DNA of 64,000 nt from Bromus sterilis (Eukaryota > Streptophyta > Magnoliopsida > Poales > Poaceae), in the NCBI GenBank assembly GCA_950022295.1, contig OX465597.1, positions 191,083,016 to 191,147,015 on the forward strand. The letters run 5' to 3'. Positions 12,511 through 23,271 of the stretch are shown piece by piece. Position numbers and translations under genes: made by a program. The first letter of the stretch is position 1. Every line of letters starts with the position of its first letter. The notes under the pieces are model-generated. The model had not been told where the DNA came from and did not search any database. It saw only the letters and a list, made by a program, of their open reading frames with translations.

Positions 12511-12909
12511 GAGTATGCTTCTCAGTTGATTACGTGCCGCGCCGTGCTTTCGTTGGTGTTTTAGGCTCGCGTCTCTAGTACGGTCTAGCCTAGGATCAGC
12601 ACAGTACCCACGTTGAGCGTTTATTCAGCTTTGCATCTCTGTTTTGATTACTGTTGAGTTTTTTCTACCATACTTGTCAGCCTTCCTACAGCTCCACATA
12701 TATTCTACATCGTGCGTTTGACACCTCCTGGCCATCGCTCTACCATATCTCTGAGAGTTTTGACCCGTTGGTTGTACATCACCACCTGCTGCTAGGTAAG
12801 AATCGGTAAGAACGAAAGAAAAGCTTGACGGATTTGTGCTTTCCACCACGCCACATCCCATTAGTAGAAGTCGGATCATATTACTGTGTGTTTTCTATTT
12901 CTGCTAACC
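12013..12909 (+). other. Element B 5' leader
   Basis: This non-coding leader carries a long poly-A run at about 12464-12505. A donor-like AG|GTAAGAATC (intron start 12796) pairs with an acceptor-like CAG at 12916, a potential 121-base intron that would remove the gag ATG. No ORF of interest is present. Confidence 0.75.
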
Positions 12910-15900
12910 ATGACAGGATCACATGATGAAGTGGCGCGGGATGCACCCGATTGGGAGAACATGACAAACAAGGAGCTACATGATAAATTTGCACGTATGA
13001 TGTCTGAACAGGTGCAGGACATCCATAACAGATTTACAGAGGCGATTGATGGCGTGGAAAAGATGATCGACACCAAGCTAGACGCCAAGTTTACTGAGTT
13101 GATCGCACGCCTACCTTCAGCACAGCCACAGCCACCGCCACTACCACGTGCACGACGTATTCTGTTGCCGCGAGGACAAGCTGCTGGTATTGGTGCTCCT
13201 CCGGCTACTGCAGTTGCTGCTACTGCTGCTGCTGCTTCTGACGTCGGCCAGGACGACTACTACGAGGGTGATTACGAGGAGGAGGTGGAACAGGAAGCGG
13301 TCTATGAGCAGCCAGCTGGACGTCCACGTCCCAACATTCGCCACGGTCGACACCAACCACCCCCTCAGGTACGCGATGATGAACATGTGCCTAAACTTAA
13401 ATTGAATCTTAAGCCATTTGAGGGTAGATATATTCCTGATGTTTATCTTACTTGGGAGTTAGAAACTGAACAACGCTTTACATGTTTACAATATCCTGAG
13501 AATAGACGTGTTACTGCTGCTGTTTGTGAATTCACGGGATTTGCATCTATTTGGTGGTCCGAACATTGTAGATTGCATGCTAATAATATTCCAACTACTT
13601 GGGCTGCTTTAAAAGATGCTATGCGTACTCGCTGGGTTCCTCCTTATTATCAACGTGACTTGTTACAAAAATTACAGCGTTTGAGACAAGGAAAAAATTC
13701 TGTAGAGGAATATTATCAGGAATTACAAACTGGATTGATTAGATGCGGCCTAGTAGAGGATAATGAAGCTATGCTTGCACGTTTTATGGGTGGCTTAAAC
13801 AGGGAGATACAAACTATTCTAGAATACAAGGACTTTACTACTATCACTCGTTTGTTTCATCTTGCTTGTAAAGCTGAACGTGAAGTGCAGGATCGACAGG
13901 CCGCTACGAGACCTAACTTTTCTGCAGGACGAAATACATCATGGACATCGCGTGGAGCTTCTACATCCACACGTCCTGCTGCACCACCATCTACTTCAGC
14001 CGCTCATTCTTACAGGGAGCCACCGACACAGCCAGCGCCACCATTCAAGGGTGCACAGAGTGGTCCCGCGGCGAGTTCTTCTTCATCCATGGCGTCCACA
14101 GGGCAAGCACGAGATCGTGATATTAAATGTCGCAGGTGCCAAGGTGGAGGTCACTTCGCAAAAGACTGTCCCTCCAAGCGTGTGATGATTATTACGGCGG
14201 ATGGTGGGTATGAGTCAGCGAGTGACTATGATGAGGATACTTTAGTTCTCATTGCTCATGAGGATCAGGGTGCCCATGATGATGCTCGTGATATAGAGTA
14301 TATGGCTCCTGATGATGCAGATAAATATGCTAGTTTGGTTGCTCAACGTGTGTTAAGTGTGCAGGTATCGAAGGACGAGCAAAACCAGAGGCATAATTTG
14401 TTCCACACAAAGGGAGTGGTGAAAGAACGTTCGGTTCGCATCATCATTGACGGAGGGAGTTGCAACAACTTGGCGAGCATGGAGTTGGTGGAGAAGCTAT
14501 CTCTCACCACAAGACCACACCCCCATCCGTACTATATTCAGTGGTTTAACAATAGTGGTAAGATTAAGGTAACGCGTTCTGTTCGTGTGCACTTTAGCAT
14601 TGCCGCATATGCTGATTATGTTGATTGTGATGTGGTACCCATGCAAGCATGCTCTCTTTTACTTGGTAGACCATGGCAATTTGATAGGAATGTTGTACAC
14701 CATGGTAGGACAAATCAGTTTACTCTGGTTCATCAGGATAAAACTATTGCTTTACTTCCTATGTCTCCTGAACAAATTGTGCAAGATGATCTTGCTAGAG
14801 CTAGTAAAGCTAAACAGGAGAAAAATAAGAGTGAAAATGAGATAGCAGCTAAAGAATTTGAGCAACAACATAAGACCAATAGCAAATCTTCTTCCGCTGT
14901 TTCTAATGAAATTAAATTGACTAGTCCAACTTTGCTTGCTACTAAGGTTGATATTTCGGATTTGGATGTTAGTCAATATGTGTGCTATGCTTTTGTGTGC
15001 AAAGAAGCTTTGTTTTCATTTGAGGAATTGCCTCCTTCTTTGCCTCCTGTTGTCACTGACCTTTTGCAGGAGTTTATTGACGTCTTTCCACAAGACGTGC
15101 CACCGGGATTACCACCTATTCGAGGGATTGAGCATCAGATTGACTTAATTCCCGGTGCTTCGCTGCCTAACCGTGCGCCATACCGTACCAATCCGGAGGA
15201 GACGAAGGAGATTCAGCGTCAAGTACAAGAGCTACTCGACAAAGGTTACATACGTGAATCCCTTAGTCCTTGTGCTGTTCCTGTTATATTAGTGCCTAAA
15301 AAGGATGGAACATGGCGTATGTGTGTTGATTGTCGAGCCATTAATAATATTACTATTCGTTATCGTCATCCTATTCCTAGGTTAGATGATATGCTTGATG
15401 AATTAAGTGGCTCTACCATGTTTTCCAAAGTTGATTTGCGTAGTGGATACCATCAAATTCGCATGAAATTAGGAGATGAATGGAAAACGGCATTTAAAAC
15501 TAAGTTTGGATTATATGAGTGGTTAGTCATGCCTTTTGGGTTAACTAATGCACCTAGCACTTTCATGAGATTAATGAACGAGGTTTTACGTGCTTTCATT
15601 GGACGATTTGTGGTAGTCTATTTTGATGATATACTGATTTATAGCAAATCTTTGGAGGAACATTTGGATCATTTACGTGCTGTTTTTTTTGCTCTACGTA
15701 ATGCACGTTTGTTTGGTAACCTTGGGAAGTGCACCTTTTGCACCGACCGAGTATCGTTTCTTGGCTATGTTGTTACTCCGCAGGGAATTGAAGTTGATAA
15801 AGCCAAGATCGAGGCGATTGAGAGTTGGCCGCAGCCCAAAACGGTCACACAAGTGAGGAGTTTTCTTGGCCTCGCTGGATTCTATAGGCGTTTTGTGAGA

Positions 15901-17997
15901 GATTTCAGCACCATTGCTGCACCTCTCAATGAGCTTACACGCAAGGATGTGCCTTTTACTTGGGGTACCGCACAGGAAGAAGCCTTCACCGTATTGAAAG
16001 ATAAGTTAACACATGCTCCTTTGCTCCAACTTCCTGATTTTAATAAGACTTTTGAGCTTGAATGCGATGCTAGTGGGATTGGTTTGGGAGGTGTGTTATT
16101 ACAAGATGCTAAACCTGTTGCTTACTTTTCTGAAAAATTGAGTGGGCCTAGTCTGAACTATTCTACTTATGATAAGGAATTATATGCTCTTGTTCGGACA
16201 TTAGAAACTTGGCAACATTATTTATGGCCCAAAGAATTTGTTATACATTCTGATCATGAATCTTTGAAACACATAAGAAGTCAAGCAAAACTTAATCGTA
16301 GACATGCTAAGTGGGTTGAATTTATTGAGACTTTCCCTTATGTCATTAAACACAAGAAGGGGAAAGATAATATTATTGCTGATGCTTTGTCTCGTCGTTA
16401 TACTATGCTTTCACAACTTGACTTCAAGATTTTCGGTTTAGAGACAATCAAAGATCAATACGTAAATGATGCGGAATTTAAAGATGTATTGCAGAATTGT
16501 AGAGAGGGTAGAACATGGAACAAGTTTGTGCTTAATGATGGATTTGTGTTCCGTTCTAACAAGCTATGCATTCCAGCTAGCTCTATTCGTCTTTTGTTGT
16601 TGCAGGAGGCGCATGGAGGAGGATTAATGGGACACTTTGGCGTGAAGAAGACGGAGGACGTACTTGCTACACATTTCTTTTGGCCAAAGATGAGACGGGA
16701 TGTTGAGCGTTTTGTTGCTCGCTGCACTACATGTCAAAAAGCTAAGTCACGACTCAATCCTCATGGTTTATACATGCCTTTACCTGTACCTAGTGTTCCG
16801 TGGGAGGACATATCCATGGACTTTGTTTTAGGCTTGCCTCGAACAAAGAATGGGAGGGATAGCATATTTGTTGTCGTGGATAGATTTTCTAAAATGGCAC
16901 ATTTTATACCATGTCATAAAAGCGATGATGCTGCTAATGTTGCTGATTTATTCTTTCGTGAGATTATTCGCTTACATGGTGTGCCCAATACTATTGTCTC
17001 GGATCGTGATACTAAGTTTCTTAGCCATTTTTGGAGATGCTTATGGGCTAAGTTGGGGACTAAACTACTTTTTAGTACTACATGTCATCCCCAAACTGAT
17101 GGACAAACTGAAGTGGTCAATAGGACTTTGTCTACTATGCTTAGGGCTGTTTTAAAGAGTAACTTGAAACAGTGGGAAGAATGTTTACCTCATATTGAAT
17201 TTGCTTATAATCGTTCATTGCATTCTACCACTAAAATGTGCCCTTTTGAGATTGTTTATGGTTTTCTACCTCGTGCACCTATTGATTTGCTGCCTCTTCC
17301 ATCTTCGGAGAAGGTTAATTTTGATGCTAAGCAACGTGCTGAATTGATATTAAAAATGCATGAGTTAACTAAAGAAAACATTGAGCGCATGAATGCTAGA
17401 TACAAGCTTGCTGGTGATAGGGGTCGAAAGCATGTTGTGTTTGAACCCGGAGATCTTGTTTGGTTACATCTACGTAAAGATAGGTTTCCTGATTTGCGCA
17501 AGTCTAAGTTAATGCCTCGAGCTGATGGTCCCTTTAAGGTTTTGCAGAAAATTAATGATAATGCATATAAACTTGAGCTACCTGCAGCCTTTGGGGTTAG
17601 TCCCACATTTAATATTGCAGATTTGAAGCCTTATTTGGAAGAAGATGATGAGCTTCCGTCGAGGACGACTTCAATTCAAGAAGGGGAGGATGATGAGGAC
17701 ATCTCTACTAATGTTACACCCACATCTTCACAAACTACACATAATGGACCAGTTACTAGAGCACGCGCACGTCAATTAAATTATCAGGTACTTTCGTTTC
17801 TTGCGAATCCTTCTAATATTCAAGAACATATGATGCTGCCTAAATTAGATACTTTTGTTTGTCTTATGAATGAAGGACCTAGCATGGACAAGAAGGATGG
17901 TCATTGGAGCGGGATCAAGCATGGAGAAGAAGGTGCGCGCGCGGGAAAGGACAGCGGAGCTTCCCGTGGTGATTATCGCACTTTGAAGCCACCATAA
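12910..17997 (+). CDS. Gag-Pol polyprotein of element B (1695 aa, intact)
   Basis: This is a single open frame for all retrotransposon proteins. Numbering is from the ATG at 12910, chosen because it is conserved in all relatives. Gag capsid (FEGRYIPD, ASIWWSEHCRLH) comes first, then the nucleocapsid knuckle C407-C410-H415-C420 and protease D514-G-G-S. Reverse transcriptase follows with MPFGL near 874 and YFDD 904-907, then RNase H with D1053, E1090, D1115 and D1158. Integrase has H1235-H1242-C1272-C1275 and the core triad D1304, D1365 and E1401 with the usual 35-residue D-E spacing. No canonical chromodomain is evident. From about residue 1595 the protein is encoded by the 3' LTR and includes GPVTRARARQLNYQV. 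All catalytic residues I can identify are present, so the copy is probably functional. Confidence 0.95.
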   Translation: MTGSHDEVARDAPDWENMTNKELHDKFARMMSEQVQDIHNRFTEAIDGVEKMIDTKLDAKFTELIARLPSAQPQPPPLPRARRILLPRGQAAGIGAPPATAVAATAAAASDVGQDDYYEGDYEEEVEQEAVYEQPAGRPRPNIRHGRHQPPPQVRDDEHVPKLKLNLKPFEGRYIPDVYLTWELETEQRFTCLQYPENRRVTAAVCEFTGFASIWWSEHCRLHANNIPTTWAALKDAMRTRWVPPYYQRDLLQKLQRLRQGKNSVEEYYQELQTGLIRCGLVEDNEAMLARFMGGLNREIQTILEYKDFTTITRLFHLACKAEREVQDRQAATRPNFSAGRNTSWTSRGASTSTRPAAPPSTSAAHSYREPPTQPAPPFKGAQSGPAASSSSSMASTGQARDRDIKCRRCQGGGHFAKDCPSKRVMIITADGGYESASDYDEDTLVLIAHEDQGAHDDARDIEYMAPDDADKYASLVAQRVLSVQVSKDEQNQRHNLFHTKGVVKERSVRIIIDGGSCNNLASMELVEKLSLTTRPHPHPYYIQWFNNSGKIKVTRSVRVHFSIAAYADYVDCDVVPMQACSLLLGRPWQFDRNVVHHGRTNQFTLVHQDKTIALLPMSPEQIVQDDLARASKAKQEKNKSENEIAAKEFEQQHKTNSKSSSAVSNEIKLTSPTLLATKVDISDLDVSQYVCYAFVCKEALFSFEELPPSLPPVVTDLLQEFIDVFPQDVPPGLPPIRGIEHQIDLIPGASLPNRAPYRTNPEETKEIQRQVQELLDKGYIRESLSPCAVPVILVPKKDGTWRMCVDCRAINNITIRYRHPIPRLDDMLDELSGSTMFSKVDLRSGYHQIRMKLGDEWKTAFKTKFGLYEWLVMPFGLTNAPSTFMRLMNEVLRAFIGRFVVVYFDDILIYSKSLEEHLDHLRAVFFALRNARLFGNLGKCTFCTDRVSFLGYVVTPQGIEVDKAKIEAIESWPQPKTVTQVRSFLGLAGFYRRFVRDFSTIAAPLNELTRKDVPFTWGTAQEEAFTVLKDKLTHAPLLQLPDFNKTFELECDASGIGLGGVLLQDAKPVAYFSEKLSGPSLNYSTYDKELYALVRTLETWQHYLWPKEFVIHSDHESLKHIRSQAKLNRRHAKWVEFIETFPYVIKHKKGKDNIIADALSRRYTMLSQLDFKIFGLETIKDQYVNDAEFKDVLQNCREGRTWNKFVLNDGFVFRSNKLCIPASSIRLLLLQEAHGGGLMGHFGVKKTEDVLATHFFWPKMRRDVERFVARCTTCQKAKSRLNPHGLYMPLPVPSVPWEDISMDFVLGLPRTKNGRDSIFVVVDRFSKMAHFIPCHKSDDAANVADLFFREIIRLHGVPNTIVSDRDTKFLSHFWRCLWAKLGTKLLFSTTCHPQTDGQTEVVNRTLSTMLRAVLKSNLKQWEECLPHIEFAYNRSLHSTTKMCPFEIVYGFLPRAPIDLLPLPSSEKVNFDAKQRAELILKMHELTKENIERMNARYKLAGDRGRKHVVFEPGDLVWLHLRKDRFPDLRKSKLMPRADGPFKVLQKINDNAYKLELPAAFGVSPTFNIADLKPYLEEDDELPSRTTSIQEGEDDEDISTNVTPTSSQTTHNGPVTRARARQLNYQVLSFLANPSNIQEHMMLPKLDTFVCLMNEGPSMDKKDGHWSGIKHGEEGARAGKDSGASRGDYRTLKPP
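17678..17690 (+). promoter_or_regulatory. Polypurine tract of element B
   Basis: AAGAAGGGGAGGA lies directly before the 3' LTR and would prime plus-strand DNA synthesis. It is also coding (QEGED in the polyprotein) and is identical in E (28733-28745), C (23259-23271) and D (60053-60065). Confidence 0.88.
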
Positions 17998-18606
17998 GGC
18001 GCGCATAAAGACTTGGACGAGAGACACAAGATGCCACATTAATATTTTCGTCCAAGAGTTATTATAGGTGCTGCGTCACCTTATTATTGGGCCAGGCCCA
18101 TGTAATTTCGAAATACACTTAATAGGCTATTTTTTAGAGTCCGTATGTGTGGGGAAACCGAGTTAGGGTTGTTTTCGGACCCCTCCTCCAAGGGGCCACG
18201 AAATTCCCCTCTGTTCCCCCATATATACAGCCCTTAGGGCATCGTTTAGACTTGGGTTTTAATTAGATTTAAGTTAGCCATAGCCGCAACTTCGAGTTCT
18301 TCGTTTGTGTCGTCCGACCAGGCCAAGACCGCATTGGAACCCCAACTTTTGTTAATCTTTCATCTTATATTCGCAATATCCAGATTGCAATTCTTAGTTC
18401 TTGCTTGTTCTTCGATTGCTTGCAGGAATTGACCTTCGTGGTCAGGTTGATCGTGCATCCGCGGGATCAATAACCTCTCGGAGTTGGTTTAGCGATTGCT
18501 AAGGCGCAACGTCTTCGCACGTTCGTAGTCGGGTCGTGAAAGTCTACTCCACCAAAATCGATCTCCACCATCTCATCGAAGCATCGGGACACCTTCGCCT
18601 CTATCA
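17691..18606 (+). repeat. 3' LTR of element B
   Basis: This is a 916-bp LTR that looks identical to 11077-11992. Its first ~307 bases encode the end of the polyprotein, with the stop at 17995-17997. It is followed by the TTAGT target duplication and then by element A pol. Confidence 0.96.
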
Positions 18607-18611
18607 TTAGT

Positions 18612-19462
18612 GCCTAAAAAGGATGGAACATGGCGTATGTGTGTTGATTGTCGAGCCATTAATAATATTACTATTCGTTATCGTCATCCTATTCCTAGGT
18701 TAGATGATATGCTTGATGAATTAAGTGGCTCTACCATGTTTTCCAAAGTTGATTTGCGTAGTGGATACCATCAAATTCGCATGAAATTAGGAGATGAATG
18801 GAAAACGACATTAAAACTAAGTTTCGACTATATGAGTGGCTAGTCATGCCTTTTGGGTTAAGTAATGCACCTAGCACCTTCATGAGATTAATGAACCAGG
18901 TTTTACGTGCTTTCATTGGACGATTTGTGGTAATCTATTTTGATGATATACTGATTTATAGCAAATCTTTGGAGGAACATTTGGATCATTTACGTGCTGT
19001 TTATTGCTCTACATAATGCACGTTTGTTTGGTAACCTTGGGAAGTGCACCTTTTGCACCGACCGAGTATCGTTTCTTGGCTATATTGTTACTCCGCAGGG
19101 AATTGAAGTTGATAAAGCCAAGATCGAGGCGATTGAGAGTTGGCCGCAGCCCAAAACGGTCACACAAGTGAGGAGTTTTCTTGGCCTCGCTGGATTCTAT
19201 AGGCGTTTTGTGAGAGATTTCAGCACCATTGCTGCACCTCTCAATGAGCTTAAACGCAAGGATGTGCCTTTTACTTGGGGTACCGCACAGGAAGAAGCCT
19301 TCACGGTATTGAAAGATAAGTTAACACATGCTCCTTTGCTCCAACTTCCTGATTTTAATAAGACTTTTGAGCTTGAATGCGATGCTAGTGGGATTGGTTG
19401 GAGAGGTGTGTTATTACAAGATGCTAAACCTGTTGCATACTTTTCTGAAAAATTGAGTGGGC
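18612..19462 (+). pseudogene. Element A RT-RNaseH continuation
   Basis: Element A pol resumes at VPKKDGTWRMC directly after element B. A frameshift near 18808-18815, in the region of KTAFKTKFG, and another near 19005 break the frame. YFDDILIYS remains near 18935-18965, and the first RNase H aspartate region (ECDASGIG) near 19375. The stretch ends at LSGPS where element C is inserted. It is a non-functional remnant. Confidence 0.9.
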
Positions 19463-19467
19463 CTAGT

Positions 19468-20578
19468 TGATGAGGACATGACTACCATAGTTACAGCCAC
19501 AACCCCTGCTAATATACCTACTGGACCAATTCCTAGAGATCGTGCACACCAATTAAATTATCAGGTACTTTCGCTTCTTGGTAATGTTTCTAATGTTCAT
19601 GTGAATATGATGCTGCCTAACGTCGATATATTTCTGTTGCTGACAAATGAAGGACCTAGCATGGACAAGAAGGATGAGCATTGGAGCATGTTCAAGCATG
19701 AAGATGATGAGGACATAATTATCGTGGATATGACCATTAATTCCTCTATATTTGATCAAGAAATGAAGTCAATACAAAGGGGCATGATTGTGTGCTGTAC
19801 AAGAAGTTATTTCACGTCACTTTTGGCCCAAGAGAAGATAGAGACCAAGTATTTCACGTCATGGACTCAGATTCGGACTGCAGAGATATACCCAACTTCA
19901 AACAGCCTCCGTTTCTACATACGAACTCCAAAGTGGGTGATTCTTTTTTCTAGTGATAGCTTATCTCGTCTAGTTTCCAACGCAATTGGTTTCACCTTCA
20001 AATTCCTTCGGAGCGTGGAGATATTGCGAAAACGGTGCGACCCAGCAGTAGAATCTGAATCAAAGTCCAACTCAATAGGTGTTGCATCACCTCCACATGG
20101 GCCCAAGTGCCTTGTACGACCTAAGTTTAGTTTTAGGACTCCTTGGGACGTCCTTCCACCCCCTTGGCCTCCACCCTTTAGTCCTATATAAGTAGATCAA
20201 CCCCTAGGGTTTTCTTTGGATTTCTTTTAGTTAAAAAGACTGCTTAGCTAATTGCTGCATCTTCGTGTACTCGGTTTGTGTCCAACGACCAGATCAAGAC
20301 CGCTTTCGGAATCCCAACTTTAATCATACTTAATCTACATATTCGCAATATTCAGATTGCTTTATCATAGTTCTTGCTTGTTCTTCGATTGCTTGCAGGC
20401 ACTAGACCTTCGTGGTCAGGTTGATCGTGCTCCGGCGTGGTCAATAACCTTCAGGAGATTGGTTTAGCGATTGCTAAGGCGCAACGTCGTTGCACGTTTG
20501 TAGTCGGATCGTCAAAGTCGACTCCATCAAATCGTAGTTATCATCTCATCGAAAGATCGGGACATCCCGCCTCTATCA
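19468..20578 (+). repeat. 5' LTR of element C (1111 bp)
   Basis: It begins TGATGAGGACATGAC and ends CTCTATCA. It is related to the main-family LTR at both ends and in U5 but has a different, longer U3. The start of the LTR retains a reading frame for the shared tail. Confidence 0.93.
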
Positions 20579-20580
20579 AG

Positions 20581-20598
20581 TGGTATCAGTTTTCAGGT
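20581..20598 (+). promoter_or_regulatory. Primer binding site of element C
   Basis: TGGTATCAGTTTTCAGG lies just after the LTR. It is the same initiator tRNA-Met-like site as in the autonomous family, with small differences shared with element D. Confidence 0.78.
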
Positions 20599-21854
20599 TG
20601 CTCGGTCAGAATTCCACATCCATATATTAGATCTGTTTTTTATCACCTATCATCCACACAAAAAGCCATAAAAATAGGATTAGATCATCATATCCAAACC
20701 AATCTGAGACTTCGCAATTTTCTTTTCGGTGCTTTGCTTTATTGAATTATCGGTTGCATCGTCGTGTTCAGTTGCTGGTCTTAGTATCTAGTCCTTTAGA
20801 GTTTCGAGTTCTGTTCACGTTAGTCACCGCCGCCGCTGCACCATCATCCCATCCGCTGCCTACTTCTACCATCCACCATAGGAAAAGAGAGAAAAATAGT
20901 TGAAAAAGAGAGAGAGAAAAGGAAAAGGAAAAAAAGAAAGAAAAAAGGAAAAAAGAGAAAAAAGAAGAAAAATTTCGGATCTATCTCTAGTTGAACTCGT
21001 ATTTGAAATCTCGTCGGAATCAGTTTTGAGCAGTGTCCACTAAAACGAGCATAACTTTGTCATCCGAAGTCCCTTTTGGCTCCACGAGTACTCAAATTAA
21101 AGATATTTCCGAGCCGCTTCTAAATAGTTCTGGAGCAAGTGTGTTATTTGAAATTCCAGATCGTCTTCTAAGACGGACTTTTTGACCTCTAAAGTTTCCG
21201 AACATAGTTTTTGTCAAATTTCGGGCTGATTCTCAATTTTTTTGACACCTCATCCGAACTCTAAATTGAGTGATTCTTATTGCGTCGGAAAGCTTAAGTC
21301 AGTTCCCTATTGGAGGAAAAATATCAAAAAATTAGCAAATATATTTCAGAGGAAACTTGTAGCGAGAATATGGGTGTATCTTGATTTGGATCCTATTTTC
21401 ACCATTATCTTTGCTCTGTTGATGATCTTCACTTATATCTTGCTATTCAGAGCTACTTCATATCATTCATTGCTGCTAGTTGTGCTACGCCGTGACCACA
21501 TTAGTGTTCTAGGCTCGCGTCTCTAGTCCGGTCTAGACTAGGATCAGCACAGTATCGTCGTTGAGCGTTAATTCAATTTTGCATCTCTGAATTGATTATT
21601 GCTGATATTTTTGCCACCATATTAAAGCCTTCCAAGCTCCACATATTTCTACATCGTGTATACATGCGTTCACCTGGCAATCGCTCTACTTAATCTTTGG
21701 AGTTCTTTGACACCGTTGGTTGCCGATCACCACCTGCTGCATGGTAAGAACTAGTAAGACATTGATATTTGCTATCCTGTGAGCGTTTTACCACCACATC
21801 CTAGTAGTTCATAGGGACATATACTTGTGATTTGTTTCTTGTTTTCTACTAATC
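20599..21854 (+). other. Element C 5' leader
   Basis: This is a 1.26-kb leader with a purine-rich (GA-rich) block near 20880-20975 and no convincing ORF. Donor-like TGGTAAGAACTAG near 21742 and acceptor-like ATGGCAG at 21855-21861 match the positions seen in B and D. Confidence 0.7.
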
Positions 21855-23216
21855 ATGGCAGGTTCTGGAGTTAGATCTTCTTGGGCGGCAACTATAGTTG
21901 GAGATTTGCCACCACCTACAACTACACAACAGTCACTACAAAAGGTAAACACACATAAGCATGCACATGATCAGGTTATTGTTTCTATACCACACTTTCA
22001 TGGACGTCTAAGACCTGATTTATACATTGAGTGGGAGTTTGAAATAAAAGATATATTTGTTTCCCATAATTTTCTTGAGCATAAGAAAGTAAAAACTGCA
22101 ATTAGTGCTTTCAAAGATTTTGCTTCTATTTGGTGGAATGAATATTGTAGTTTATATCCTGATTATATACCTAATACTTGCAATGATCTCAAACTTGCTA
22201 TGCGATATAGATTCGTTCCCTCTTATTATACTCATGACAAGGTTAGGAAATTAAAAAATTAAAAACAAGGTACTAAAACTGTTTCAGAATATTATGAGGC
22301 TTTAGAAACTACATTCTTGCATTCTCTTTTAGAGGAAAGTGAAGAATATTTCATGGACATATTTTGGGAAGGTTTAAACCGTGACATTCAGGATATCCTA
22401 ATTCATGAAAAGTGTTATCCTATGGATCGTTTGTTTCGTCTTGCTTGTAAAGCTGAACAGGAAATCGACAGACGTGTTGCCCAGAAGATGAACAAGCGGA
22501 ATGTGCAAATACCACAAGTTGAGAAGGTTGTTCCTTCAACCACTATGAGCACTACCATAACCACATCAATTGTCGTAAGCACTCCTCCAATATCTGATCT
22601 ATCATCACAAAAAGGTAATGACAAAGGTATGGATCTTTCCCCTCCACATGAGAACCTTGCTGAATTAAAAGCAACATGTGTTGAGCTATCAAGTAGTTTC
22701 ATCACACAACCAATTTTCGAGAATGCCATAACTTCACATGAAGATGTTGCTTGCCAAATAGACTTGAATACATCATGTCTTGAGTTACCTGTTGATTTGA
22801 GCTCACCATCTATTTTGGATAATCATGTTACTATTATGAAACTGCCAATGCTTAATCATTTTGATATGACCTCTAATCTTGGTGATGATTCTGCGTCGAA
22901 TGACTTGTTGCATGACTACTTAGTTAAGCCTGTTGTAGCATGTCCTTCGAAAAACATTAACGTTTCTTCACCGGTATTGGGATGGTTTAATGATGAGCAT
23001 TGTACATCTTTAGATATGAATAAGATCTTCACCTATATATGCAAACTGAGTTGCAATACTTTCATGTCGTTTATGTATTGTGATGATCATATATCTTTAT
23101 ATTTCAAGACATTCAAAAGTTACTCATATATACATGTGTTACATGTCCAAAAACTAAGGGAAGTAAGAATTGATGACATATATATATACAACATCTACAC
23201 CTTGTCTCTTTGTTAG
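21855..23216 (+). pseudogene. Element C gag-like ORF with unknown C-terminal segment
   Basis: It begins MAGSGVRSSW. A gag capsid-like region (HFHGRLRPDLYIEWEFE, ASIWWNEYC) runs to an in-frame TAA at about 22260, then continues in frame from about 22263. No CCHC knuckle is seen. The second half is a segment of unknown function shared with element D, including LGWFNDEHC and YICKLSCNTF. Relative to D, a one-base loss near 23212 introduces a stop just before the LTR-encoded tail. The tail frame itself is open at 23210-23575. It is probably not functional as a single protein. Confidence 0.85.
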
Positions 23217-23271
23217 CCACATTTCAGATTAAGAAACGCCGAGGACGGCTTTATTTTCAAGAAGGGGAGGA

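Larger units (their letters stand above)
11077..18606 (+). mobile_element. Element B: intact autonomous Ty3/gypsy retrotransposon (7530 bp)
   Basis: This is a complete element: two 916-bp LTRs that look identical by eye, a primer site, a leader, one open polyprotein, and a polypurine tract joining the 3' LTR. A TTAGT target duplication flanks it (11072-11076 and 18607-18611). It sits inside the reverse transcriptase gene of element A, which resumes exactly on the other side. Identical LTRs indicate recent insertion, since both LTRs are copied from one template. It is the only copy here with everything needed for its own movement. Confidence 0.96.

Noticed and set aside
16455..16727. Recurring minus-strand frame of about 90 codons opposite integrase, seen in several copies
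   Set aside because: It is the shadow of the integrase frame, starting at a fixed antisense ATG. It recurs only because the copies are homologous.
21855..23216. Element C ORF as a host gene
   Set aside because: It lies between matching LTRs with a target duplication, has a gag-type capsid region and is shared with D.
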